From assembly GCF_004799495.1 (NCBI RefSeq), contig NZ_SSMY01000004.1:228501-292500 (forward strand): a stretch of 64,000 nucleotides of DNA. Direction: 5' to 3'. Both the position numbers and the translations under genes were made by a program. Shown in pieces: positions 25,268-33,142 of this stretch. Under the pieces are notes generated by a model, which worked only from the letters and a program-made list of their open reading frames with translations, did not search any database and was not told the origin of the DNA. How positions within the stretch are numbered: the stretch's first letter is position 1; each line of letters begins with the position of its first letter. Source of the DNA: Sphingomonas sp. Lineage in GTDB: Bacteria; Pseudomonadota; Alphaproteobacteria; Sphingomonadales; Sphingomonadaceae.

Positions 25268-25908
25268 GCGGACCGGATGAAGGAATTGGGGGCGACGCCC
25301 CCCAGGCGATCCGCAAGCTTCAGCCCGGCAAGCTGGTCATCGCCAGCCATAACGAGGGCAAGGTTCGCGAAATCCGCGCGCTGCTCGCGCCCTACGGGAT
25401 CGAGCCGGTCTCGGCAAAGTCGCTCGACCTGCCCGAGCCCGAGGAAACCGGGACCACCTTCGTCGCCAATGCCGAGCTGAAGGCGATGCAGGCGGCCGAT
25501 CTGTCGGGCCTGCCCGCGCTGGCCGACGACAGCGGGCTATGCGTCGAGGCGCTCAACGGCGACCCCGGCATCTTCTCCGCGCGCTGGGCCGGCGAGAGCA
25601 AGGACTTCGGCCTCGCGATGCAGCTGGTCGAGGACAATCTCCAGAAGCTCGAGCCGTCGGTCGACCGCGACGCGCATTTCGTCTGCGCGCTCGCGCTGGC
25701 ATGGCCCGACGGGCACGTCGAATGGTTCGAGGGGCGCGTCGACGGCGTGCTGGTGTGGCCGCCGCGCGGGAAGAACGGCTTCGGCTATGACGCGATGTTC
25801 CTGCCCGACGGGCACGACCGCACGTTCGGGGAGATGGCGGCGGACGAGAAGACCCCGCTCACCCACCGCGCCGACGCGTTCCGGCAGCTGGTCGCGGCGG
25901 TGCTCTAG
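25264..25908 (+). CDS. rdgB: XTP/dITP diphosphatase (RdgB/HAM1)
   Basis: The 214-residue house-cleaning enzyme hydrolyses dITP, dUTP-like and XTP to monophosphates. Motifs: [14 protein letters not shown] (substrate loop), [29 protein letters not shown] and [15 protein letters not shown] roughly 18-residue N-terminal extension precedes the core. ATG 25264 overlaps the rph stop (ATGA), so the two are translationally coupled, a common alphaproteobacterial order beside hrcA and hemW. Confidence 0.97.
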   Translation: MSGPDEGIGGDAPQAIRKLQPGKLVIASHNEGKVREIRALLAPYGIEPVSAKSLDLPEPEETGTTFVANAELKAMQAADLSGLPALADDSGLCVEALNGDPGIFSARWAGESKDFGLAMQLVEDNLQKLEPSVDRDAHFVCALALAWPDGHVEWFEGRVDGVLVWPPRGKNGFGYDAMFLPDGHDRTFGEMAADEKTPLTHRADAFRQLVAAVL

Positions 25909-25911
25909 TCG

Positions 25912-26436
25912 CTAGCGCGCACGGCTGCCCATCACGTTCCCCGGCGACGAATAGCGGCAGACCACAAAATCATTGTCGCCGCCGCTGGCGAGCGCGCAGC
26001 CGACGCGCGTCGTGCCGCGCCAGATGATCTGGGTATAGTGGCCGACATCGCGCCAATTCCCGGTCGTGCTTAGGTTAGGCATCGCACCGTCGACGAAGTA
26101 ACGTTGCTCGTCGACCCAGGTATCGACCATCTGCGCGTAGCTGAAATAGCCGCGCGACCCCATCCAGAGGTTCTCGCCCTCGCCCGCGGGATCGCCGCCC
26201 CGCGGCCAGGTCGAATGCTCGAAGCGCCCGGTTTCGGCGATATGGTCCGCCCAGACCGCCGCGTCGGCCGCTAGCCGATCGTCCCATGTGAGCGGCGGCA
26301 CCCCGGCAGCGGCGCGCGCTTCGTTCTGTCCGTCGAGCATCGCGCGCTCGAACGCGCCGGCGCCGCGTTCGCCCGGTGCCGGCGCGGCAGCGGTAAGCGC
26401 GAACATCGCCAGCGCGGCCAATCCGTGATTTTTCAT
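25912..26436 (-). CDS. Secreted CAP (SCP/PR1) domain protein
   Basis: The 174-residue protein starts with a signal peptide (MKNHGLAALAMFALTAAA) and carries a CAP domain: MLDGQNEARAAAGVPPLTWD at its start, HIAETGRFEHSTWP, GENLWMG, and the paired GHYTQIIWRGTTRVGCA and FVVCRYSSPGN near the end. The two His and Glu that line the CAP cavity are present. CAP proteins bind lipids or act at the cell surface; a catalytic role is not shown. ATG at 26436 is chosen because it starts directly at the signal; the frame is open upstream without resemblance. It converges on rdgB with three bases between. Confidence 0.92.
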   Translation of the reverse strand: MKNHGLAALAMFALTAAAPAPGERGAGAFERAMLDGQNEARAAAGVPPLTWDDRLAADAAVWADHIAETGRFEHSTWPRGGDPAGEGENLWMGSRGYFSYAQMVDTWVDEQRYFVDGAMPNLSTTGNWRDVGHYTQIIWRGTTRVGCALASGGDNDFVVCRYSSPGNVMGSRAR

Positions 26437-26626
26437 ATCCCTACCCCGATCGGCCGCACGCCGATCCCCTTCGCGCCCCGCGCGCGAGCCATCGACATAC
26501 CCGGCCACGCCGTGAAAAGCCAATGGTTCAGAAGGCTTTAACCCCGATAATGCCGCCGTTCGGCCCATACCGTACGACACGTGGCCGCTTTCCTAATCGT
26601 GCCGCCGCCGCCATATGCGCGGTCCG

Positions 26627-27781
26627 ATGACCGAGCCGCTCGCCCTCTACGTCCATTGGCCGTTCTGCGTGTCGAAATGCCCGTATTGCGACTTCAACAG
26701 CCATGTCCGCGACAGCGTCGATCAGGCGGCGTGGCGCGACGCGATGCTCGCCGACCTGGCGCACGAAGCGCGCGAGCTGCCGGGGCGGACGCTGGGGTCG
26801 ATCTTCTTCGGCGGCGGCACGCCTTCGCTGATGCCGCCCGAGACGGTCGCGGCGGTGCTGAACGCGGCGGAAAACGCATGGGGGTTCGCGCCCGATATCG
26901 AAATCACGCTGGAGGCCAATCCCTCGTCGGTCGAGGCGGCGCGGTTCGCCGACCTCGCGGCCGCGGGGGTTAACCGGGTGAGCCTGGGGCTACAGGCGCT
27001 CGACGACGCGGCGCTCGCGTTCCTCGGCCGCGCGCACGACGTGGCCGAAGGATTGGGCGCGCTCGACGTAGCGCAGCGCGTGTTCGACCGCGTCAGCTTC
27101 GACCTGATCTATGCCCGCCCCGATCAATCGCTCGGCGACTGGCACGCCGAATTGACCCGCGCGCTCGCGTTCGGCACCGAGCATCTGTCGCTCTATCAGC
27201 TGACCGTCGAGCCGGGCACGCGCTTCGCCACCGAGGAGCGCGAAGGGCGTCTCATCCTGCCCGATGCGGATCGTGGCGCCGACTTGTTCGAGTTGACGCG
27301 CGAGACCACGGCGCGCGCCGGACTCCCGGCATACGAAATCTCCAACCACGCCAGGCCCGGCGCGGAGAGCCGCCATAACCTGACCTATTGGCGCTACCGC
27401 GATTATGCCGGGATCGGCCCCGGCGCACACGGGCGGCGCGGCGGGTTCGCGACGCGGCGGCGCCGGAAACCCGAGAACTGGATCGAGGCGGTCGCGCGCA
27501 ATAGCCACGGCATCGAGGTCGAAGATCGGCTGACGTCCGGCGAGCGCGCGACCGAGGCGATGCTGATGGGACTGCGGCTGGCCGAAGGAATCGACCTCGC
27601 ACGGATCGTGACGCTCGGCGAACGCCCGCTCGACATGCTGGTCGATACCCGTGCGACCGACCGGCTGGCCGATCAGGGACTGGTCGCGCGCGAGGGCAAC
27701 CGACTGCGCGCGACCGACGCGGGCATGCCAGTCCTCAACGCGATCCTGGCGGAAGTCGTGTCGGTGCGCGAGGCGGCCTAG
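26627..27781 (+). CDS. hemW: HemW-type radical SAM protein
   Basis: The 384-residue protein has the radical-SAM cluster CVSKCPYCDFNSH (Cys x3 Cys x2 Cys, with the HemW-typical extra Cys missing or shifted), the GGGTPSLM loop, and RVSLGLQALDDAAL. HemW was long annotated as oxygen-independent coproporphyrinogen oxidase but lacks that activity in tested members and is regarded as a haem chaperone. ATG 26627 (MTEPLALYVHWPF) is preferred; ATG 26615 in frame is an alternative, and neither has a clear Shine-Dalgarno. Its stop overlaps that of the opposing lipoprotein gene in CTAG. Confidence 0.93.
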   Translation: MTEPLALYVHWPFCVSKCPYCDFNSHVRDSVDQAAWRDAMLADLAHEARELPGRTLGSIFFGGGTPSLMPPETVAAVLNAAENAWGFAPDIEITLEANPSSVEAARFADLAAAGVNRVSLGLQALDDAALAFLGRAHDVAEGLGALDVAQRVFDRVSFDLIYARPDQSLGDWHAELTRALAFGTEHLSLYQLTVEPGTRFATEEREGRLILPDADRGADLFELTRETTARAGLPAYEISNHARPGAESRHNLTYWRYRDYAGIGPGAHGRRGGFATRRRRKPENWIEAVARNSHGIEVEDRLTSGERATEAMLMGLRLAEGIDLARIVTLGERPLDMLVDTRATDRLADQGLVAREGNRLRATDAGMPVLNAILAEVVSVREAA

Positions 27782-28959
27782 AAGCCGGTCGGCGCCGGCG
27801 ACACCGTCACCGTCGTTCCGCCGCGCACTTCCTGCACCTCGAGCGCGCGCTCGGCGAAGCCGTCGCGGCCGAAGCGGAACGCGCCGTCGATCCCGGCGAA
27901 CCCGCCCTTGTCGCGCAGCCGGTCCTCCGGAAACGGCCGCCCGATCGGCCAGTCGCGCGCGATGCGAATCGTCAGCAGCACGGCGTCATAGCCCATGCTC
28001 GACAGCCGGTACGGCGCGGCGCCGAAGCGAGTGCGGTATTTGGTTGCATACTGACGATAGAGGTTGTCGGGGACGCTTGCGAACCACGCGCCGTTGAGCG
28101 ACGGCTTGGTGAGGACCGACGCCTCGTTGTTCCAGCGCTCGGTACCGAGCACGCGCGCGCCCGGCTCGCCCTTGCGCATCAGCGTGACGACGCCGGCCGC
28201 CGCCGCGCCATCGTCGACGATCAGCACCGCGCCGACCGACCCCGCCCGGCCGAGCCGCGCCGCCGCACCGGCGATCGACGCCGCCGTCCGATCGTAGTTC
28301 TGGAGCGAAACCACTTGCCCCTTGGCGCCTTCCACCGCGCGCAGGAAAGCGGTCGACGCGCGCTGGCCATACACGCCATTGGCGACCAGCGCGCCATAGG
28401 TCGTGACACCCTGCCCGCGCGCATAATCGACGACGCGTTCGATCGATTGCGCGGGCGAATAGCCCATCAGATACGCGCCGCTGCCGGCGAGACTCGTGTC
28501 GTTCGAGAAACCGATCACCGGCACCCCGGCGCGCTTGGCGACCGGCAGCACGGCGCGGACGTCGTCGGCGAGCAACGGCCCGAGGATCAGCCGCGCGCCA
28601 TCGTCGATCGCCTTCTGCGCCGCGGCCGCCGGCCCGGTCGCGGTGTCGTAGGAGGTCACGCGCAGCTCGGCATTGTCGGTGTCGAGCAACGCGAGCTGAG
28701 TCGCGTTGGCGATGCTGCGCCCGACCGCGCCGTTGGTCCCGGTCAGTGGCACCAGCAGCGCCACCATATGGTGCTCGTTGTCGGTCGGCAGGCCGGGGGT
28801 AATCACCGGCTCGTACGGGCGTGGCGCTTCGTTGACCGGCTGATAGACCGGCGGCGCGGTGCGCGGCACGACGGTGGAGCAAGCCGATGCGAGGATCGCC
28901 ATGGCCAGCACGGCGGCTCGCTTCAACAAGCGTTGCCCTGTGGTTGCACCCTCTGCCAT
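27778..28959 (-). CDS. LpoA-like penicillin-binding protein activator (lipoprotein)
   Basis: The 393-residue product begins with a lipoprotein signal (RAAVLAMAILASAC, Cys about residue 27) and a Pro-rich spacer. A periplasmic-binding-protein type I fold follows, from MVALLVPLTGTNGAVGRSIA and including GFSNDTSLAG and YDAVLLTIRIARDWP. This matches the alphaproteobacterial LpoA-like family (PBP activators of peptidoglycan synthesis at the outer membrane). It stands divergent to rsmI-yraN, which is the conserved setting of LpoA in gammaproteobacteria and supports the call. PBP partner unknown. Confidence 0.85.
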   Translation of the reverse strand: MAEGATTGQRLLKRAAVLAMAILASACSTVVPRTAPPVYQPVNEAPRPYEPVITPGLPTDNEHHMVALLVPLTGTNGAVGRSIANATQLALLDTDNAELRVTSYDTATGPAAAAQKAIDDGARLILGPLLADDVRAVLPVAKRAGVPVIGFSNDTSLAGSGAYLMGYSPAQSIERVVDYARGQGVTTYGALVANGVYGQRASTAFLRAVEGAKGQVVSLQNYDRTAASIAGAAARLGRAGSVGAVLIVDDGAAAAGVVTLMRKGEPGARVLGTERWNNEASVLTKPSLNGAWFASVPDNLYRQYATKYRTRFGAAPYRLSSMGYDAVLLTIRIARDWPIGRPFPEDRLRDKGGFAGIDGAFRFGRDGFAERALEVQEVRGGTTVTVSPAPTGF

Positions 28960-28972
28960 GACACGTCCCCTG

Positions 28973-29806
28973 ATGACTGATACGCTTGTGCCCGGTCTCT
29001 ACATCGTCGCGACCCCGATCGGCAATCTCGGCGACCTGTCCCCGCGCGCCGCGCAGGTGCTCAGCCACGCCGACCTGATCGCGGTGGAGGATACGCGCGT
29101 CACCGCGGGACTGCTGCGGCACATCGGCGTGAAGCGGCCGATGATCGCGTACCACGATCACAACGCCGACCGCGTCCGGCCCGGTCTGATCGCGCGACTC
29201 GGCAGCGAGGCGATCGCGCTGGTCAGCGACGCCGGGACGCCGCTGATCTCTGATCCCGGGTATAAGCTGGTGCGCGACGCCCGCGCGGCGGGGCATGCGG
29301 TGGTAACGATCCCGGGCCCGTGTGCGGCGGTCGCGGCGCTGACGCTCGCCGGGTTGCCGACCGACCGCTTCCTGTTCGCCGGGTTCCTGCCGTCGAAGGC
29401 CGGCGCGCGAGCCGAAGCGATCGCCGAGATCACGAGCGTGCGCGCGACCCTGGTGTTCTACGAATCGGGGCCGCGGCTCGCCGCGACGCTGGCCGCGCTC
29501 GAACAGGGGCTGGGCAATCGCGAAGCGGCGGTTACGCGCGAGATCACCAAGAAGTTCGAGGAAGCGGTGACGGGTACGCTGTCGAGCCTCGCCATGCGCT
29601 ACGCTGAGGCCGGGCCACCCAAGGGCGAGATCGTGGTCGTCGTCGCGCCGCCGGGTGCGCCGGAGGCAGCGAATGAGGCGGATGCCGACGCCGCGCTTGC
29701 GGAGGCGCTGACTCGCCTACCCGCATCGAAAGCGGCGGGCGAGGTGGCGAAGAAGCTCAACCTCGACCGGCGCGAGCTCTACGCACGTGCGCTGGCGATG
29801 AAATGA
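28973..29806 (+). CDS. rsmI: 16S rRNA 2'-O-methyltransferase RsmI
   Basis: The 277-residue enzyme methylates the 2'-OH of C1402 of 16S rRNA (with RsmH on the base). The tetrapyrrole-methylase-type SAM fold shows in LYIVATPIGNLGDLSPRA, VSDAGTPLISDPGY, GPCAAVAALTLAGLPTDRF and the C-terminal VTREITKKFEE. ATG 28973 starts MTDTLVPGLY; an in-frame ATG 28958 would add five residues and overlap the divergent lipoprotein start, so it is less likely. Its stop overlaps the ATG of yraN (29803), showing coupling. Confidence 0.95.
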   Translation: MTDTLVPGLYIVATPIGNLGDLSPRAAQVLSHADLIAVEDTRVTAGLLRHIGVKRPMIAYHDHNADRVRPGLIARLGSEAIALVSDAGTPLISDPGYKLVRDARAAGHAVVTIPGPCAAVAALTLAGLPTDRFLFAGFLPSKAGARAEAIAEITSVRATLVFYESGPRLAATLAALEQGLGNREAAVTREITKKFEEAVTGTLSSLAMRYAEAGPPKGEIVVVVAPPGAPEAANEADADAALAEALTRLPASKAAGEVAKKLNLDRRELYARALAMK

Positions 29807-30156
29807 GGGATCGGCAGGCCGCCGAGGCCGCAGGCCGGCGTGGTGAGCGGATCGCGGCGTGGTGGCTCCGGCTAAAGGGCTGGCGGATCCTCGACCGTCG
29901 CGTTCGCACGCCCGCGGGTGAGGTCGACCTGATCGCGAAACGCGGGAACCTCATAGCGTTCGTTGAAGTGAAAGCGCGCGCGACCGACGCCGAGCTCGAT
30001 TTCGCAATCGACGAACGCCGTCTGTCGCGCGTCGCCGCGGCGGCCGAAGTGCTGATGCCGCGCTACGCGACCGCCGGGGAGGATATTCGTGTCGACGTGA
30101 TCCTCATTGCCCCCGGCGCGGTGCCCCGCCATATCGAAAACGCCTGGATGGGGTGA
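29803..30156 (+). CDS. yraN: YraN/UPF0102 family nuclease-like protein
   Basis: The 117-residue protein begins RQAAEAAGRRGERIAAWWLR and shows the PD-(D/E)xK-like core RRVRTPAGEVDLIAKRGNLI then FVEVKAR, the signature of the UPF0102/YraN family, likely related to Holliday-junction-type nucleases but not characterised. Asp/Glu and Lys of the motif (E-V-D ... E-V-K) are intact. It overlaps rsmI by four bases and is followed by gshB after 43 bases, on one probable transcript. Confidence 0.93.
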   Translation: MRDRQAAEAAGRRGERIAAWWLRLKGWRILDRRVRTPAGEVDLIAKRGNLIAFVEVKARATDAELDFAIDERRLSRVAAAAEVLMPRYATAGEDIRVDVILIAPGAVPRHIENAWMG

Positions 30157-30199
30157 CTTAGTCTAATACGTCACTTACGACGGCTCGCAAGGAGTGATC

Positions 30200-31156
30200 A
30201 TGCCGCTGACCGTCGCCGTCCAGATGGATCCCATGGAGTCGATCAACATCGCAGGCGATTCGAGCTTCGCGCTGATGCTGTCGGCACAGGCGCGCGGGCA
30301 TCGGCTGTTCCATTATACCGCCGACGCGCTGAACTATGCCGACGGCCGCGTCTGGGCGAAGGCGCACCCGGTCACGGTCGAGCGGGTTCAGGGCAAACAT
30401 TTCAGCTTCGGCGATCCGGTCGATCTCGACCTGGGCGATGAGGCCGACGTCGTGCTGATGCGGCAGGACCCGCCGTTCGACCTCGGCTACATCACCGCGA
30501 CGCACCTGCTCGAACGCATCGCCAATCGGACGCTGGTGGTGAACGATCCGGTCAGCGTGCGCAACGCGCCCGAAAAAGTCTTCGTGCTCGATTTCGCGCG
30601 CTTCATGCCGCCGACGCTGGTGACGCGCAGCCTGGAGGAAGCGCGCAAGTTCCTTCACGCGCACGGCGAAATCGTCGTCAAGCCGATCCACGGCAACGGC
30701 GGCAAGGCGATCTTCAAGGTCGGGCGCGACGGGCTCAACCTGTCGGCGCTGATCGAGGTGTTCAACCAGACGTGGCGCGAGCCGCACATGCTCCAGGCGT
30801 TCCTGCCCGGTGTGGCGGAGGGCGACAAGCGCATCGTGCTGGTCGACGGCGAGGTCGCGGGCGCGATCAACCGCATCCCCGGCGCGGGCGAATTCCGCTC
30901 CAACCTCGCGGTCGGCGGATCGGCGGCGAAGACCGCGCTGACTGCAAGGGAACGCGAAATCTGCGCCGCGCTCGGCCCCGAGCTCAAGAAGCGCGGGCTG
31001 CTGTTCGTCGGGATCGACGTGATCGGCGGCGAATGGCTGACCGAGATCAACGTCACGTCGCCGACCGGGATCGTCGCGATCGAGAAGCTCGACGGGGTCG
31101 ATGTCGCGGCAATGATCTGGGACGCGATCGAGGCAAAGGTGCGCGCGCGTGCTTGA
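30200..31156 (+). CDS. gshB: Glutathione synthetase
   Basis: The 318-residue ATP-grasp enzyme joins gamma-glutamylcysteine and glycine. Motifs: MDPMESINIAGDSSFALML at the N-terminus, EIVVKPIHGNGGKAIFK (ATP-grasp phosphate loop), GDKRIVLVDGEVAGAINRIP and EINVTSPTG at the end. AAGGAG (30189-30194) stands six bases ahead of ATG 30200, making that the start. Directly downstream on the same strand is a DedA gene. Confidence 0.98.
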   Translation: MPLTVAVQMDPMESINIAGDSSFALMLSAQARGHRLFHYTADALNYADGRVWAKAHPVTVERVQGKHFSFGDPVDLDLGDEADVVLMRQDPPFDLGYITATHLLERIANRTLVVNDPVSVRNAPEKVFVLDFARFMPPTLVTRSLEEARKFLHAHGEIVVKPIHGNGGKAIFKVGRDGLNLSALIEVFNQTWREPHMLQAFLPGVAEGDKRIVLVDGEVAGAINRIPGAGEFRSNLAVGGSAAKTALTAREREICAALGPELKKRGLLFVGIDVIGGEWLTEINVTSPTGIVAIEKLDGVDVAAMIWDAIEAKVRARA

Positions 31157-31186
31157 ACGCTTTGGCCGTAAACGGCGTCGCGACGA

Positions 31187-31786
31187 ATGACCCAATGGTT
31201 CCTCGATGGCCTCGAGCAATGGGGCTATCTCGCGATCTTCCTGTGGATGGCGCTCGAAAACATCATCCCGCCGGTGCCGTCCGAAGTCATCATGGGCTTC
31301 GCCGGGATCGCGGTCGCGCACGGCAAGCTCAGCTACTGGGGCGTGATGGTGTCGGGCACGCTCGGTTCCACCGCGGGCAATTACTTCTGGTACTGGATCG
31401 GCCGCAACGTGCCGCTCCAGCGCCTCAAGCCGTTCGTCGAGCGCAACGGTCGCTGGCTGACGGTCGAATGGCGCGATGTGGAGCGGATCGACAATTTCTT
31501 CTTCCGCCACGGCCAGTGGCTGGTGTTCGTGCTGCGCTTCGCGCCGTTCGGGCGCTCGATCGTGTCGCTGCCGGCGGGCGTATCGAAGATGCCGCGCTGG
31601 AAGTTCATCGTCTGGACGCTGGCGGGGACGACGATCTGGAACGCATTCCTGACCGGCGCGGGATGGTACCTCGGCAGCAATTTTCGCGAGGCCGAGGGTT
31701 GGACAGGCCCGGCGGCGGTCGCGATCTGCGCGGCCGTAGTCGTTTGGTACGTCTGGCGCGTCGTGAAGTGGAAGCCGAAAGGCTAA
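31187..31786 (+). CDS. DedA family membrane protein
   Basis: The 199-residue protein has the DedA/SNARE-associated pattern: ENIIPPVPSEVIMGFAG near residue 24, GSTAGNYFWYWIGR with its Gly/Tyr helix, and the conserved RFAPFGRSIVSLPAGVSKM with Arg and Pro-Gly that define the re-entrant loops. DedA proteins are proton-coupled transporters or flippases linked to undecaprenyl phosphate recycling and lipid balance. It follows gshB by 30 bases. Its stop overlaps the xerC stop (CTAA), tail to tail. Confidence 0.93.
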   Translation: MTQWFLDGLEQWGYLAIFLWMALENIIPPVPSEVIMGFAGIAVAHGKLSYWGVMVSGTLGSTAGNYFWYWIGRNVPLQRLKPFVERNGRWLTVEWRDVERIDNFFFRHGQWLVFVLRFAPFGRSIVSLPAGVSKMPRWKFIVWTLAGTTIWNAFLTGAGWYLGSNFREAEGWTGPAAVAICAAVVVWYVWRVVKWKPKG

Positions 31787-32667
31787 GCGCGCGGGTGCGC
31801 GTTGCGATAGACGTCGAGCAAGTGCGCGGCGTCGACGGCGGTGTAGATCTGGGTCGAGCTGAGGCTCGCATGGCCGAGCAGTTCCTGTAGTTGGCGCAAG
31901 TCCGCCCCGCGCCCGAGCAGGTGCGTCGCGAAGCTGTGGCGCAGCGCGTGCGGCGTGGTGCGGTCGGTGAGGCCGAGCCGCGTACGCGCGGCCTGCACCG
32001 ACTTGCGCACGACACCCGCCGATAGCGGCCCGCCCTTCGCGCCGCGGAAAAGCGCCTCGCCGCGATCCACCGGCCATGGCGACGCAGCGACGTAATCGTC
32101 GATCGCGTCGCGCACTTGCGGCAGCAGCGGCACGATCCGCGTCTTGTCGCGCTTCCCCGTCACCGCCATCGTCTCGCCGAGCGGCAGAACCGCACCGGTC
32201 AGCCCCACCGCCTCGCCGATTCGCAACCCCGCACCGTAGAGCAGCAACAGGATCGCCCAGTCGCGCGCGCCGATCCACGGTTCGGCGGCATCCTCCGCCA
32301 CCTCCTCGGCCAGTGCGACCGCGTCGGCGGGCGCGACCGGGCGCGGCACGCCCTTCTTGACGCGCGGCCCCTTGATGCGCGGCGAGGCGTCGTCGCCGCC
32401 CACCCACTTGAGGAAGGTTCGCACCGCCGACAACTCACGCGCGGCGGAGGCATTGCCCAGCCCTTGCCCGCGCCGATGCGCCAGATAGGCGCGCAGATCA
32501 GCCGCGCTCACCTTGCCGAGCGCGGCGGGCGCAATTGCCTCACCCCAGTGCTCGCCGAGAAACTGGATCAGCCGAACCGCCGTCGCCTCGTACGCGCGCA
32601 CGGTATGCGCCGAACGCCGCCGGTCGCGCGCCAGATGCCGGCCGAATTCGCCGGGTAAATCGTTCAC
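31783..32667 (-). CDS. xerC: Tyrosine recombinase XerC
   Basis: The 294-residue recombinase has the SAM-like N-terminal DNA-binding domain (about residues 1-90) and a C-terminal catalytic domain with all six active residues readable: Arg149 (YGAGLRIGEA), Lys172 (TGKRDKTR), His240 and Arg243 (HALRHSFATH), His266 (LLGHASLSSTQIY) and nucleophile Tyr275. It resolves chromosome dimers with XerD at dif. GTG at 32667 overlaps the stop of the DUF1801 gene (GTGA); an upstream ATG lies inside that gene and is rejected. Its position by priA is usual for the alphaproteobacterial core. Confidence 0.94.
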   Translation of the reverse strand: MNDLPGEFGRHLARDRRRSAHTVRAYEATAVRLIQFLGEHWGEAIAPAALGKVSAADLRAYLAHRRGQGLGNASAARELSAVRTFLKWVGGDDASPRIKGPRVKKGVPRPVAPADAVALAEEVAEDAAEPWIGARDWAILLLLYGAGLRIGEAVGLTGAVLPLGETMAVTGKRDKTRIVPLLPQVRDAIDDYVAASPWPVDRGEALFRGAKGGPLSAGVVRKSVQAARTRLGLTDRTTPHALRHSFATHLLGRGADLRQLQELLGHASLSSTQIYTAVDAAHLLDVYRNAHPRA

Positions 32668-33107
32668 GGGCGCCGCGACCGTTGCTTGGCGGAGATCGAT
32701 TTGATGATCAGTCCGCCCCCACCCGCCGGATCGATCGGCACCGCAACGATTGCATGCGCCGCGTCGAGCAACGCCCACACCGCCGGATCGTCCAGCCGAT
32801 TACCGATCAGCTTGACGTGCCGTACCACGCTGCCGCCGCCTTCGAGCAAACCCGCCGGATCGGACAAACTCGGTCCATTGGTCAGGAACAGGCTGACCCA
32901 ACGCGGATAGAGCGCAATCGAGCAGACGATCCCGCTGACCTTGTCGGTCGCGCCGAAGCCGATCGCGAGCGCGTTGTAATTGTCGTAGACCAGCATTGTC
33001 GCGCCCGGCAGCCGCGCCTTGACCGCCGCGATCGCCTCGCGCGCTCGCGCCGCCACCTCGGGCGTGAACTTGTCGATAAAGCCGTCGAGTTGTTCTTGCG
33101 GTGTCAT
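32664..33107 (-). CDS. DUF1801 (YdhG-like) protein
   Basis: The 147-residue cytoplasmic protein resembles DUF1801: FTPEVAARAREAIAAVKARL, LVYDNYNALAIGFGATDKVS and IALYPRWVSLFLTNGPSL. No enzymatic motif stands out. An AAGGG ribosome-binding site lies 7 bases before the ATG. Overlap with xerC by four bases implies co-transcription, though no functional link is known. It is divergent from priA with 35 bases between the start codons. Confidence 0.8.
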   Translation of the reverse strand: MTPQEQLDGFIDKFTPEVAARAREAIAAVKARLPGATMLVYDNYNALAIGFGATDKVSGIVCSIALYPRWVSLFLTNGPSLSDPAGLLEGGGSVVRHVKLIGNRLDDPAVWALLDAAHAIVAVPIDPAGGGGLIIKSISAKQRSRRP

Positions 33108-33130
33108 TGGGGTGCCCTTGCCGCGATTCC

Positions 33131-33136
33131 TATATT
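33131..33136 (+). promoter_or_regulatory. Candidate -10 box abutting priA (possibly leaderless)
   Basis: CCTATATT, one base from the GCTANAWC form at each end, has its core TATATT at 33131-33136, six bases before the priA ATG at 33143. A TTGGGG lies 18 bases upstream as a possible -35, within the 5' end of the divergent DUF1801 gene. No Shine-Dalgarno precedes the ATG. Confidence 0.45.
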
Positions 33137-33142
33137 AGTCGC

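Noticed and set aside
31783..32667. Tyrosine recombinase as a phage or island integrase
   Set aside because: Length, motifs and position near priA fit chromosomal XerC; no tRNA attachment site, excisionase or phage genes are nearby.
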